NCBI RefSeq assembly: GCF_900176395.1
Contig: NZ_FWXL01000002.1
Coordinates: 468,261 to 532,260 of the forward strand
Reading direction: 5' to 3'
Length of the DNA stretch: 64,000 nucleotides
From: Novosphingobium sp. B1
Lineage (GTDB): Bacteria > Pseudomonadota > Alphaproteobacteria > Sphingomonadales > Sphingomonadaceae
The notes below the pieces were generated by a model. That model was not told the DNA's origin. It worked only from the letters and a program-made list of their open reading frames with translations, and made no database searches. The first letter of the stretch is position 1; the number at the start of each line of letters is the position of its first letter. Shown here one piece after another: positions 51,488-59,710 of this stretch. The position numbers and the translations under genes are program-made.

Positions 51488-52567
51488 ATGACAAGCAAAT
51501 TGCGCAAGCACACGATCGCGGTGATCCCCGGCGACGGTATCGGCAACGAGGTCATGCCCGAAGGCATGCGCGTGCTCGAGAAGGCCGCATCGCTTTACGG
51601 CTTCGAGCTGGAGCAGAAGTGGCACGAGTTCTCCTCCTGCGACTACTACGCACGTCATGGCAAGATGATGCCCGACAACTGGAAGGAAGAGATCGGTCGG
51701 CCCGACGCGATCTTCTTTGGTGCAGTGGGCTGGCCCGATACCGTGCCCGACCATATCTCGCTGTGGGGCTCGATCATCCAGTTCCGGCGCGAATACGACC
51801 AGTACGTGAACTTGCGACCCGTGCGGCTGATGCCGGGAGTGCCGTGCCCTCTTGCCGGCCGCGAACCGGGTGACATCGATTTCTGGGTGGTACGCGAAAA
51901 CACCGAGGGTGAGTATTCATCGGTCGGCGGGATCATGTTTCCCGGGACCGAGCGTGAACTGGTCATCCAGGATACGGTGATGACCCGTGTCGGCGTGGAC
52001 CGCGTTCTGCGCTATGCCTTTGATCTGGCGCAGACGCGCGAGCGCAAGCATCTGACAAGTGCGACCAAATCGAACGGCATTGCCATCACCATGCCGTACT
52101 GGGACCAGCGCGTGGAAGCGATGGCCGAACAGTATCCCGACGTAACGCACGTCAAGTACCACATCGACATTCTCACCGCGCAGTTCGTGCTCAACCCTGA
52201 CAGGTTCGACGTGGTGGTTGGCTCCAATCTCTTCGGCGACATACTCTCGGACCTTGGCCCTGCCTGCACGGGGACAATCGGCGTCGCGCCTTCTGCCAAC
52301 ATCAACCCCGAGGGCAATCATCCCTCGCTTTTCGAACCCGTCCACGGATCGGCACCCGACATTGCGGGCCAGGGTATTGCCAATCCGGTCGGTCAGATCT
52401 GGTCAGCGGCGATGATGCTGGAACATCTTGGCGAGGCCGAAGCCGCAGCGGCGATCATGCAGGCGGTGGAGCAGGTTCTGGCAACGACTGCAGCGCGCAC
52501 GCGCGATCTCAAGGGCGCGGCGGGGACCGCCGAATGCGGCAAGGCTATCGCCGAGGCGCTGCAGTAA
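51488..52567 (+). CDS. ttuC: Tartrate dehydrogenase/D-malate dehydrogenase
   Basis: A 359-residue member of the isopropylmalate/isocitrate dehydrogenase family, of the tartrate dehydrogenase (TtuC/YeaU/DmlA) type. HTIAVIPGDGIGNEVMPEGMRVL opens it. The metal and substrate sites are visible in LRPVRLMPGVPCPL, ATKSNGIAITMPYWD and SNLFGDILSDLGP, and the NAD site in EPVHGSAPDIAGQGIANPVGQI. These enzymes oxidise tartrate, D-malate or meso-tartrate with Mn2+ and NAD+. It is 20 bases after the GabD gene. It implies that a C4 hydroxy acid arises in the pathway. Confidence 0.88.
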   Translation: MTSKLRKHTIAVIPGDGIGNEVMPEGMRVLEKAASLYGFELEQKWHEFSSCDYYARHGKMMPDNWKEEIGRPDAIFFGAVGWPDTVPDHISLWGSIIQFRREYDQYVNLRPVRLMPGVPCPLAGREPGDIDFWVVRENTEGEYSSVGGIMFPGTERELVIQDTVMTRVGVDRVLRYAFDLAQTRERKHLTSATKSNGIAITMPYWDQRVEAMAEQYPDVTHVKYHIDILTAQFVLNPDRFDVVVGSNLFGDILSDLGPACTGTIGVAPSANINPEGNHPSLFEPVHGSAPDIAGQGIANPVGQIWSAAMMLEHLGEAEAAAAIMQAVEQVLATTAARTRDLKGAAGTAECGKAIAEALQ

Positions 52568-52736
52568 CCGGCAGGCAAACCGGCGCTGACCCGTAAGCCC
52601 GACCAATTCTGCCGCAGGCGCCCGAAACGACGGGCCAAGATGTCGACAGCCATGGCCTTTCGGGCGAAAATGCCGAGGGCGAGTCATAAGCTCGTCATGC
52701 CGGAAATGCCCGGCAATCAATCCGGAGGCCACTATC

Positions 52737-53489
52737 GTGCGCAGGATTTCTCCTTGTATTTCAGCCGCTCTGGCCTTTGCAACAGTCGGCGCAGCGCTCG
52801 CTTCGACAGCGGCGAGCGGTCATGCGATATGGTTTGCGCAACGCGCCAAGCAACTGGCGCTGATCTATGGCGTCGGGTCGGATGACCTTGACGCGGTGAA
52901 GCGCTTGCCGCTGATCACGGCCGTCAATGCCTATGATGCCGACGGGTTGCCGGTGAAGGCATCACTGCGCGCGGCGGGGGCGATCCCGGTGGTCGACAGC
53001 GACGAGCCAATGGCTGTGGTCGCCGCCGTCATGGACTATGGTGTGTGGTCGAAGGATGCTGCCGGAACCTGGCACAACAAGGGCAGGGACGAGGTCAAGG
53101 ACGCCATCGTCAGCGAGCACAACTTCAAGTACGCCGTGCACATCAACCAGCTTCCGTCCAAGCCCATTCCCCTCATCCCCGGGCACAAGCTCCAGCTTGT
53201 CCCGGCCAGCTCTGCCATTCCGCAAGCCATGGGTCAGCCCATTCGTGTACGGGCGATGTACGAGGGCAAGCCGGCGGCCAAGGTCGCCATCATGCACGAT
53301 TACGTCAATGATCCCGACCAGAAGCCGACGATGACAGACGCCCAGGGCTACGCAACGGTGCCGGTGCGCAATCAGGGCCTGAACGTGATCGTCGGGATCC
53401 TTGTCGGCACGTCCGACAATCCGGCGAAGTACCAGCAGATGGAGCATCGCGCTTCGCTGACCTTCGTGCTGCCGCACCAGCCGGAATGA
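52737..53489 (+). CDS. Periplasmic DUF4198 protein
   Basis: A 250-residue exported protein with signal peptide (ISAALAFATVGAALASTAASGHA) and the DUF4198 architecture of two beta-sandwich parts. GHAIWF is the typical mature N-terminus; GQPIRVRAMYEGKPAAKVAIMHDY begins the second part. Family members are linked to cobalt/nickel and other metal uptake systems and often stand next to TonB receptors. GTG 52737 has GGAGG nine bases upstream. A 169-base gap without a gene separates it from the dehydrogenase block. It is followed by a small exported His/Met protein. Confidence 0.8.
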   Translation: MRRISPCISAALAFATVGAALASTAASGHAIWFAQRAKQLALIYGVGSDDLDAVKRLPLITAVNAYDADGLPVKASLRAAGAIPVVDSDEPMAVVAAVMDYGVWSKDAAGTWHNKGRDEVKDAIVSEHNFKYAVHINQLPSKPIPLIPGHKLQLVPASSAIPQAMGQPIRVRAMYEGKPAAKVAIMHDYVNDPDQKPTMTDAQGYATVPVRNQGLNVIVGILVGTSDNPAKYQQMEHRASLTFVLPHQPE

Positions 53490-53512
53490 CAAGAATCTCA
53501 GGGAGAATTGCA

Positions 53513-53896
53513 ATGCGTTTCGGGTATGCTTTTTCTACGCTGGCCGGACTGTCTCTGGCCGCCCTTCCGGCAGCAGCCTTCGCCCACGGTTCGATGAAGC
53601 CGATGCACGGCGGCATCGTGACGATGACCGGCGAAACTGTTGTCGAACTGGTTCGCGCGCCCCAGGGCGTCGACATCTACATCACTGAAGAGGACGAACC
53701 GTTGGCGGCGTCAGGCTTTGACGGCAAGCTGACAGTAAGCACCGCAGGGTCCAAGGCGGAAACCCCCTTGGCGGCGCAGGCTGGCAACCACATGGCGGCG
53801 CCAGGCCTGGCAATTCCTGCCGGCTCCAAGGTGGTGGTTGCGCTGACGGCCAAGGACACCGGCGCAAAGACGCTGGCGTCCTTCGCGATCGATTGA
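53513..53896 (+). CDS. Small exported His/Met-rich N-terminal protein
   Basis: A 127-residue periplasmic protein: signal peptide MRFGYAFSTLAGLSLAALPA to about AFA, then the mature start HGSMKPMHGGIV, which could bind copper or another metal through its histidines and methionines. The rest is a small all-beta domain (VVELVRAPQGVDIYITEEDE and on) without a name I recognise. ATG 53513 follows AGGGAGAA. It comes 23 bases after the DUF4198 gene and before a terminator-like hairpin, so the two are a unit. Confidence 0.72.
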   Translation: MRFGYAFSTLAGLSLAALPAAAFAHGSMKPMHGGIVTMTGETVVELVRAPQGVDIYITEEDEPLAASGFDGKLTVSTAGSKAETPLAAQAGNHMAAPGLAIPAGSKVVVALTAKDTGAKTLASFAID

Positions 53897-53907
53897 CGAT
53901 AGCAGAG

Positions 53908-53927
53908 GCCGGCTGACCCCAGCCGGC
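53908..53927 (+). terminator. Hairpin ending the DUF4198 unit
   Basis: GCCGGCT and AGCCGGC pair perfectly around GACCCC, 12 bases after the stop of the small exported protein; TTC follows. A short G+C stem-loop, probably a transcription terminator or attenuator before the acyltransferase gene. Confidence 0.6.
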
Positions 53928-54007
53928 TTCAACAAGGATCTGGCCGCACAGCGGCGTTGATGCGACAAGCCGGGAACGGCATCGGAAAGGGAACGAGGGC
54001 AGGGATC

Positions 54008-55213
54008 ATGGCCAGCAGTATCACATTGCCTCCGGGAGGTATCGTCAGCCAGGCATCGCCGGGGGTCAAGGCAACCGCGCATGCCCGCCTTGCCAACATC
54101 GATGCGCTTCGCGGCTTCGTGATGGTGCTGATGTTGCTCGATCACCTGCGCGAAACCTGGTTCGTCAACTATCCGGTCACTGACCCGATCAACGCGGTGA
54201 CGATCCTGCCGGCGATTGGTTTTGCGCGGTTCGCTGTCAGCTTCTGTGCGCCGATCTTCGTCGCACTCACTGGACTTGGCGTCTATCTGTTCAGCGTCAA
54301 CCATACGGTCGCGGAGACGACGGAATACTTGCTCAAGCGGGGCTTCCTCCTGATCGCGATCGAGCTGCTCTATCTTTCGCCATTGTACTGGGGGATCGTG
54401 CCGCAACCGACGTTCTGGTTGCAGGTGATCTGGGCGATCGGCATCTGCATGATCCTGCTGGCCGCGCTGATGCGGCTGCCGCGGCCGGTGCTGATCGCGT
54501 TGGGCCTTGGCATCGTGTGCTTCCACAACCTGCTCGACCCCATCGTCCTGACCAAGGACGACGCCCTGTTCCCGGTCTGGGCAATGCTTCATCAGCGTGA
54601 CGCTTTCGCTCTGCCGTTCGGTTTCATGGCCAAGACCACTTACCCCATTCTTGCTTGGGTAGGCGTCATTCTGCTGGGCTTTGGCATCGGACCTTGGTTC
54701 ACCGGAGAAGTGCAGCCACAGGTTCGCCAGCGGCGGATGCTTACGCTCGGCTTCGGCATGATCGCGGCCTTCATCCTGCTGCGCTTCCTGAACGTCTATG
54801 GCGACAAGCCGTGGTTCGTCGTCGAAGGCAGCCCGGTCCGCACCGTCATCAGCTTCATTTCGCTGACCAAGTACCCGCCGTCGCTGCTGTTCCTGCTGCC
54901 GACGCTCGGGGGAGGAGCGCTGCTGCTGGTGCTGTTCGAGAAGATCAACGACTCAGGCCTCGTGGCGAAGCTGGCGATCTTCGGCGGCGCACCGATGTTC
55001 TTCTATCTCCTGCACCTGACCGTTTTGCGTATCCTCTATCACAGCGCGCTCGCCATCTGGGGACCGAACAACGGCACCGCCTACATGTTCGACAACTACA
55101 ACTGGGTTCTGCTGTGGTTCGTGGCCATGATCGTGCCGCTTTACCTGCCGACGGTTTGGTACGCCCGCCTTAAGCGTAGGCGGCGGGACATCACCTGGCT
55201 CAAGTACTTCTAA
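54008..55213 (+). CDS. DUF1624/NagX-type acyltransferase-like membrane protein
   Basis: A 401-residue protein with about ten membrane helices. It begins with RLANIDALRGFVMVLMLLDHLRETWF, the signature of the heparan-alpha-glucosaminide N-acetyltransferase-like (DUF1624/DUF5009) group. The conserved Asp and His of this motif (about Asp33 and His46) are the proposed catalytic residues for transfer of acetyl groups across the membrane. ATG 54008 is chosen over earlier in-frame starts, though no strong ribosome site is seen. Hairpins bracket the gene on both sides, so it is transcribed as its own unit or by read-through. Confidence 0.75.
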   Translation: MASSITLPPGGIVSQASPGVKATAHARLANIDALRGFVMVLMLLDHLRETWFVNYPVTDPINAVTILPAIGFARFAVSFCAPIFVALTGLGVYLFSVNHTVAETTEYLLKRGFLLIAIELLYLSPLYWGIVPQPTFWLQVIWAIGICMILLAALMRLPRPVLIALGLGIVCFHNLLDPIVLTKDDALFPVWAMLHQRDAFALPFGFMAKTTYPILAWVGVILLGFGIGPWFTGEVQPQVRQRRMLTLGFGMIAAFILLRFLNVYGDKPWFVVEGSPVRTVISFISLTKYPPSLLFLLPTLGGGALLLVLFEKINDSGLVAKLAIFGGAPMFFYLLHLTVLRILYHSALAIWGPNNGTAYMFDNYNWVLLWFVAMIVPLYLPTVWYARLKRRRRDITWLKYF

Positions 55214-55251
55214 CAAGGGCTGAGCTTTTACCTCGACGATGTGCTTGAAGG

Positions 55252-55278
55252 GGCGCGCGGCAGAATATGCCGCGCGCC
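55252..55278 (+). terminator. Strong G+C hairpin after the acyltransferase gene
   Basis: GGCGCGCGGC and GCCGCGCGCC are perfect ten-base arms around AGAATAT, followed by TCATTTG. This is the most stable terminator-like structure inside the plus-strand cluster. It divides the transport/oxidation part from the aminotransferase-Lrp-amidohydrolase part. Confidence 0.7.
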
Positions 55279-55383
55279 TCATTTGCAAGAGGGCGGCCAC
55301 TGGCATTTCCCATGGCATTCGGCGCAACCCGCTCTTGCCGCTGACATAGGCTGCGACAAGTGATACGAAATGGACCGAAAGCA

Positions 55384-56796
55384 ATGACCACACCTGCATC
55401 TGGCCAAACCAACCGTTCGCTTGCTGACATCGACCGCGATCACCTGATCCATTCGGTCACGTCGTTCCGCGGGCACGAACAGCACGGCGCAATCGTGCTG
55501 GAATCAGGCAAGGGCATGTGGTTGACCGACGCGGCGGGCAATCAGTTGCTTGATGCCTTTGCCGGGCTCTGGTGCGTCAACGTCGGGTACGGGCAGGACT
55601 CCATCGTCGAGGTTGCCGCAGAGCAGATGCGCAAGCTGCCTTACGCAACCGGCTATTTCCACTTCGCCAGTGAACCGGCCATTCGCCTCGCCGGAGAACT
55701 GACTGCGGCGGCGCCCGAAGGACTGGATCATGTGTTCTTCACGCAGGGCGGGTCTGACGCGGTGGACAGCGCGATCCGCTACATCATCCACTACTGGAAT
55801 GCAGCGGGAAAGCCCGCCAAGAAGCACTTCATCGCGCTGGAATGGGGCTACCACGGATCGAGCAGCCTCGGTGCCGGCCTGACGGCGCTGGGCAATTTCC
55901 ATCGCAACTTCGACCTGCCGCGCCCGTGGCAGCACCACATCGCCTCGCCTTACCAGTATCGCCATCCGCAAGGGCATGACGATGCGGCGGTGATCGCCTC
56001 GACGGTCGCCGCGCTCGAGGCGAAGGTGGCCGAACTCGGACCCGACAACGTCGCTGCCTTCTGCTGCGAGCCGATCCAGGGTTCCGGTGGAGTGATCGTG
56101 CCTCCGAAGGGCTGGCTAAAGGCCCTGCGCGAGGCCTGCACCCGGCTCGGCATTCTCATGCTGGTGGACGAGGTCATCACCGGCTTTGGCCGTACCGGAC
56201 CGCTGTTTGCCTGTCTCGATGAAGACGTCTCGCCCGATTTCATGACCACGGCCAAGGGCCTGACGGCAGGTTATGTGCCGATGGGCGCGATGTTCATGGC
56301 CGATCACGTGTATCAGACGATCGCGGACGCTGCGCCCGCTGCGCTTCCCATCGGCCATGGCCAAACCTATTCGGGCCACCCTGTTGCCGCAGCCGTCGGG
56401 CTTGAGGTCCTGCGGTTGTACCGTGAAGGCGGGCTCCTCGAAAACGGGGTCACTGTCGGCAAGCGCTTTGCCGAGCACATGGAGCGGATCAGGGCCCACC
56501 CGCTGGTGGGCGATGTGCGCTATCGCGGAATGCTGGGCGCCATCGAACTGACGCCGGACAAGGCAACTAAGGCGATCTTCGAATTGGCACTCGATATCGG
56601 CGGGCGGCTTTCGAAGCTTACTTACGGGAACGGCGTGATCGTGCGCTGCTTCGCCAATGCCGTCCTGGGCTTTGCGCCCGCCCTGTGTTGCACACTGGAA
56701 GAGATGGACATGATCTTCGAACGCGTGGAACGTTCGCTCGACCAGTTGCTCGACCAGCCAGATATTCGCGCTGTCGTCGCGCTGCAAACCGCCTGA
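55384..56796 (+). CDS. Class III (omega) aminotransferase
   Basis: A 470-residue fold-type I aminotransferase of class III, similar in layout to putrescine-, taurine- or beta-alanine:pyruvate aminotransferases (SpuC-like). GKGMWLTDAAGNQLLDAFAGLWCVNVGYG is the N-terminal signature. The PLP region shows MLVDEVITGFGRTG and the lysine in MTTAKGLTAGYVPMGA. Likely converts a terminal amine to an aldehyde using pyruvate or 2-oxoglutarate. ATG 55384 opens the MTTPASGQ start. An Lrp gene 12 bases downstream probably controls it. Confidence 0.9.
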   Translation: MTTPASGQTNRSLADIDRDHLIHSVTSFRGHEQHGAIVLESGKGMWLTDAAGNQLLDAFAGLWCVNVGYGQDSIVEVAAEQMRKLPYATGYFHFASEPAIRLAGELTAAAPEGLDHVFFTQGGSDAVDSAIRYIIHYWNAAGKPAKKHFIALEWGYHGSSSLGAGLTALGNFHRNFDLPRPWQHHIASPYQYRHPQGHDDAAVIASTVAALEAKVAELGPDNVAAFCCEPIQGSGGVIVPPKGWLKALREACTRLGILMLVDEVITGFGRTGPLFACLDEDVSPDFMTTAKGLTAGYVPMGAMFMADHVYQTIADAAPAALPIGHGQTYSGHPVAAAVGLEVLRLYREGGLLENGVTVGKRFAEHMERIRAHPLVGDVRYRGMLGAIELTPDKATKAIFELALDIGGRLSKLTYGNGVIVRCFANAVLGFAPALCCTLEEMDMIFERVERSLDQLLDQPDIRAVVALQTA

Positions 56797-56808
56797 GGGA
56801 GGCCGACC

Positions 56809-57306
56809 ATGCTGCCGGGACCAAAGCTAGACAGGATCGACCTGAAGATCCTCGCCAAGCTCCAGCAGGAGGGGCGGATTACCAATGTCGAACTGGCCGA
56901 TGCGGTGGGTCTTTCTCCCAGCCCCTGTCTGACACGGGTCAAGCGGCTGGAAAAAGCGGGCTATATCAGCGGCTACGGCGCGCACGTGAACTTCAACAAG
57001 CTTGGCGAATACCTGACGGTGTTCACGGAAGTCACGCTCAGCGAACATCGCCAGGGGGATTTCAGCCGCTTCGAAACACGCATCGCCAAGCTTGACGAGA
57101 TCGTGGAATGCCATCTCGTTTCAGGTGGCTATGACTATCTGCTGAAATTCGTGGCCCGGGGCGTCTCGCACTACCAGTCGATCATCGAGAACATGCTCGA
57201 AAGCGACTACGGGATAGAGAAATACTTCAGCTACATCGTGATCAAATCGCCGTTCATCAAGCACAAGTTTCCGATCCAGAACCTCTTCGGACAGAGCCAT
57301 GGCTGA
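56809..57306 (+). CDS. Lrp/AsnC-family regulator
   Basis: A 165-residue Lrp/AsnC regulator. DNA-binding helix-turn-helix: RIDLKILAKLQQEGRITNVELADAVGLSPSPCLTRVKRLEKAGYI. The RAM ligand-binding domain follows (ECHLVSGGYDYLLKFVARGVSHYQSIIENML). Such proteins sense amino acids and act as octamers. Lying between an aminotransferase and an amidohydrolase gene (12-base gap, 8-base overlap), it most likely senses the substrate of those enzymes. It might also act on the long upstream operon; that is inference. Confidence 0.93.
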   Translation: MLPGPKLDRIDLKILAKLQQEGRITNVELADAVGLSPSPCLTRVKRLEKAGYISGYGAHVNFNKLGEYLTVFTEVTLSEHRQGDFSRFETRIAKLDEIVECHLVSGGYDYLLKFVARGVSHYQSIIENMLESDYGIEKYFSYIVIKSPFIKHKFPIQNLFGQSHG

Positions 57307-58462
57307 AGGGAATGTGGCTGAAATCGAGGCGATCCTGCCCGATCTTGTCGCCCTGCGGCGGGACATACATGCTCATCCCGAACTGGGCTTTTGCGAACAC
57401 CGCACGGCCGGGCGCATCGCCGACGAATTGCGCAGCCTCGGCATCGAGGTGCATGAAGGCATTGGCACTACCGGGCTCGTCGGCGTGCTGAAAGGAAAGC
57501 GCGAAGGTACGCGCACCCTGGGTCTTCGGGCCGACATGGATGCGCTGCCGATCGATGAGCAGACCAACCTGCCATGGGCCAGCACACATCCCGGCGCGTT
57601 TCATGGCTGCGGGCATGACGGCCACGTTGCCATGCTGCTGGGCGCAGCGCGGGTCCTTGCCGACGATCCTGATTTTGCCGGCACGCTGCACTTCATCTTC
57701 CAGCCCGCCGAAGAGGGGCAGGGCGGAGCGCGGGTGATGATCGAGGAAGGCCTGTTCGAACGTTTTCCCTGCGACCGCGTCTATGCCTTGCACAACTGGC
57801 CCGGCCTCCCTGCCGGAACGATCAGCACGCGCCCCGGCGCTATCATGGGCGCGGCCGACAAGTTCCGCATCACGTTGACCGGCAGGGGTGGCCACGCTGC
57901 CATTCCGCAGGACAGCCCCGACGCCATCCTTGCCTCGGCCAGCCTGGTGCAACAGCTCAACACCATCGTGTCGCGCAGTGTGCCGCCCTATGCCTCGGCA
58001 GTGCTCTCGATCACGCAGATACACGGCGGCCATGCCCACAACGTAATCCCGGCCGAGGTCATGGTGGCAGGCACCGTGCGCACCTTCGATCCGGCCGTGC
58101 AGGATCGCATCGAGGACAGGATGCGGGCCATGCTGAAGGGTGTCGAAGCCAGCTTCGAGGTGGTGTGCGCCCTCGATTACGACCGCTATTACCCGGCCAC
58201 GATAAATGATCCGGCGGCGGCAGCCGATGCGCTTGAGGTGGCGGGCACCGTGGCAAGAGCAGAACTTGCGCCCGAACCTGCGCCAACGTCCGAAGACTTC
58301 TCGTTCATGCTGCAACAGCGGCCCGGCGCCTATATCTGGCTCGGCCAGGCCACGGGCGATCACGCCGCTCCGCTCCACAACCCGCACTATGATTTCAACG
58401 ACAGCGTAATGGCAACGGGCGTACGGCTTCATGTGGCGCTTGCAAAGCACTGGCTTGCCTGA
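57299..58462 (+). CDS. M20-family amidohydrolase (hippurate/IAA-amino-acid hydrolase type)
   Basis: A 387-residue zinc (or manganese) metallohydrolase of the M20D group that splits N-acyl amino acids or amides. Metal and catalytic residues: LRADMDALPI (Asp), HGCGHDGH (Cys/His), FQPAEEGQGGA (the Glu pair), YALHNWP (His) and PLHNPHYDFND (His). The lid domain (FRITLTGRGGHAAIP) has the expected catalytic His. It overlaps the Lrp gene by eight bases. With two acetyltransferases upstream it could remove acyl groups that the pathway adds, or release an amino acid from an acylated substrate. Confidence 0.92.
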   Translation: MAEGNVAEIEAILPDLVALRRDIHAHPELGFCEHRTAGRIADELRSLGIEVHEGIGTTGLVGVLKGKREGTRTLGLRADMDALPIDEQTNLPWASTHPGAFHGCGHDGHVAMLLGAARVLADDPDFAGTLHFIFQPAEEGQGGARVMIEEGLFERFPCDRVYALHNWPGLPAGTISTRPGAIMGAADKFRITLTGRGGHAAIPQDSPDAILASASLVQQLNTIVSRSVPPYASAVLSITQIHGGHAHNVIPAEVMVAGTVRTFDPAVQDRIEDRMRAMLKGVEASFEVVCALDYDRYYPATINDPAAAADALEVAGTVARAELAPEPAPTSEDFSFMLQQRPGAYIWLGQATGDHAAPLHNPHYDFNDSVMATGVRLHVALAKHWLA

Positions 58463-58576
58463 CGCGCGGATCATCGGACTGATTTTGCCCCTATGCAGTA
58501 TCGCCTGACCTGCGCAAACAGCGTATACCTCCTCAGCAAGAGGAGGGGAGATGCTGGAGAGGGGCTACAGCAGGCG

Positions 58577-59671
58577 GTGAGCGACAATGATCTGATCGCT
58601 GCCATGTATGGCGCCATCGGCGACGATGCGCGTTGGACTTCCGTACTCGATACGATCAAGTTGCGGCTCGGCGTTGCCAGCGCCGTGTTCCAGCGCCTCG
58701 TGATTGACAAGGATGACCTTGTCCCGATGTTCAGCCTGCGAGACACGTGGTCTACGCAGGAGGCCGAGCGGCATGATTCCTGGGCCAACTCCCCGCTCAA
58801 TCCGCGCTTCCGGCGAAATACCGCACCTATCGGCCCCTACGAGATCGCAAGCGATCAGCTTAGTGCAGCGCTCACTGCCGAAGATCGCGAAGTGCTGCGG
58901 CATGGCTTGGCAGCCTGCGGCCTTGGGCCAGGGTTCTGGCTCGATTGCAAGACCGGGCCGGGTGAGCATACCACGATCATCCTGCATCGCCATGTCGATG
59001 ACAGCCGTGACATTACCGATGACGACCAGCAGTTCCTGCATTTGCTGATGCCGCATTTCCGGCAGGTCTCGCGGCTTTTGAACGACTTTGCCGATCAGCG
59101 CGCGCGCTTGGCGGTGGCTGAAGCCTTCATGGATTCCACCACGCTTGCACTTCTGGCGTGCGATCTTGACCTTGGAATCCACTGGATGAATGCCGCTGCA
59201 GAGCGGTTGGTGGACGAGTTGCCGCAGGTTGCAATCGCCGGCAACACGCTGCGCTTCCGGTCATGCGAGAGCGCAGTTTTGCTCAAGACAGCATTATCAG
59301 GTGCCGGCGGGGATGCCTGCCGTGTGCCGGGGAATGAACCGGCGCAGGTGCTGCATTTGCGGGTGTTGCGGCGCGATGCCGCCGGCTGGCGGCGCGGAGC
59401 ACGCGGCATGGTGCTGCTGGCGATGGCATCGCCAGGGACGGCTCCGACAATAAACGCGGCCGAAGTTGCCAACCTGTTCGGCCTGACGATGGCCGAGGCG
59501 ACTCTGACGGCCCATCTCGTGGGTGGCATGACAGTCAAGCATTATGCCTTGCATCGCGGCATCGCCGAGGGAACGGCGCGCATGCAGCTCAAGAGTGCGC
59601 TGGCAAAGGCTGGCGTCGGTCGACAGGCCGATCTGGTGCGACAGGTGTGCCAGTCACTCGCCAGATTGTAG
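58577..59671 (+). CDS. LuxR-type HTH regulator without a known sensor domain
   Basis: A protein of about 364 residues. The first 280 have a PAS/GAF-like look without a named domain. The last 60 form a LuxR helix-turn-helix: FGLTMAEATLTAHLVGGMTVKHYALHRGIAEGTARMQLKSALAKAGVGRQADLVRQV. The start is unsure: GTG 58577 (VSDNDLIAAMYGAIGD) begins the conserved part, while an in-frame ATG at 58493 adds 28 non-conserved residues. It is the last gene of the plus-strand series, ending at a bidirectional terminator. It may regulate the cluster or the TonB receptor opposite. Confidence 0.78.
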   Translation: MSDNDLIAAMYGAIGDDARWTSVLDTIKLRLGVASAVFQRLVIDKDDLVPMFSLRDTWSTQEAERHDSWANSPLNPRFRRNTAPIGPYEIASDQLSAALTAEDREVLRHGLAACGLGPGFWLDCKTGPGEHTTIILHRHVDDSRDITDDDQQFLHLLMPHFRQVSRLLNDFADQRARLAVAEAFMDSTTLALLACDLDLGIHWMNAAAERLVDELPQVAIAGNTLRFRSCESAVLLKTALSGAGGDACRVPGNEPAQVLHLRVLRRDAAGWRRGARGMVLLAMASPGTAPTINAAEVANLFGLTMAEATLTAHLVGGMTVKHYALHRGIAEGTARMQLKSALAKAGVGRQADLVRQVCQSLARL

Positions 59672-59672
59672 C

Positions 59673-59701
59673 GGGCCGGAACGGACGATCCGCTCCGGCC
59701 C
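59673..59701. terminator. Bidirectional terminator between convergent genes
   Basis: GGGCCGGA and TCCGGCCC pair perfectly; inside, CGGA and TCCG add four more pairs around CGA with one A/C mismatch. It sits two bases after the LuxR stop and ten before the stop of the convergent TonB receptor gene, ideal for ending both transcripts. Confidence 0.75.
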
Positions 59702-59710
59702 TCACCATTA

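Noticed and set aside
42812..58462. An ectoine-degradation (Doe/Eut) cluster.
   Set aside because: The OCD-type enzyme, aminotransferase, semialdehyde dehydrogenase, deacetylase-like M20 protein and Lrp regulator are suggestive, but I see no ectoine hydrolase, no ectoine-type binding protein and no Asp/Glu racemase or dehydratase pair; DAO oxidases and tartrate dehydrogenase are not part of that pathway.
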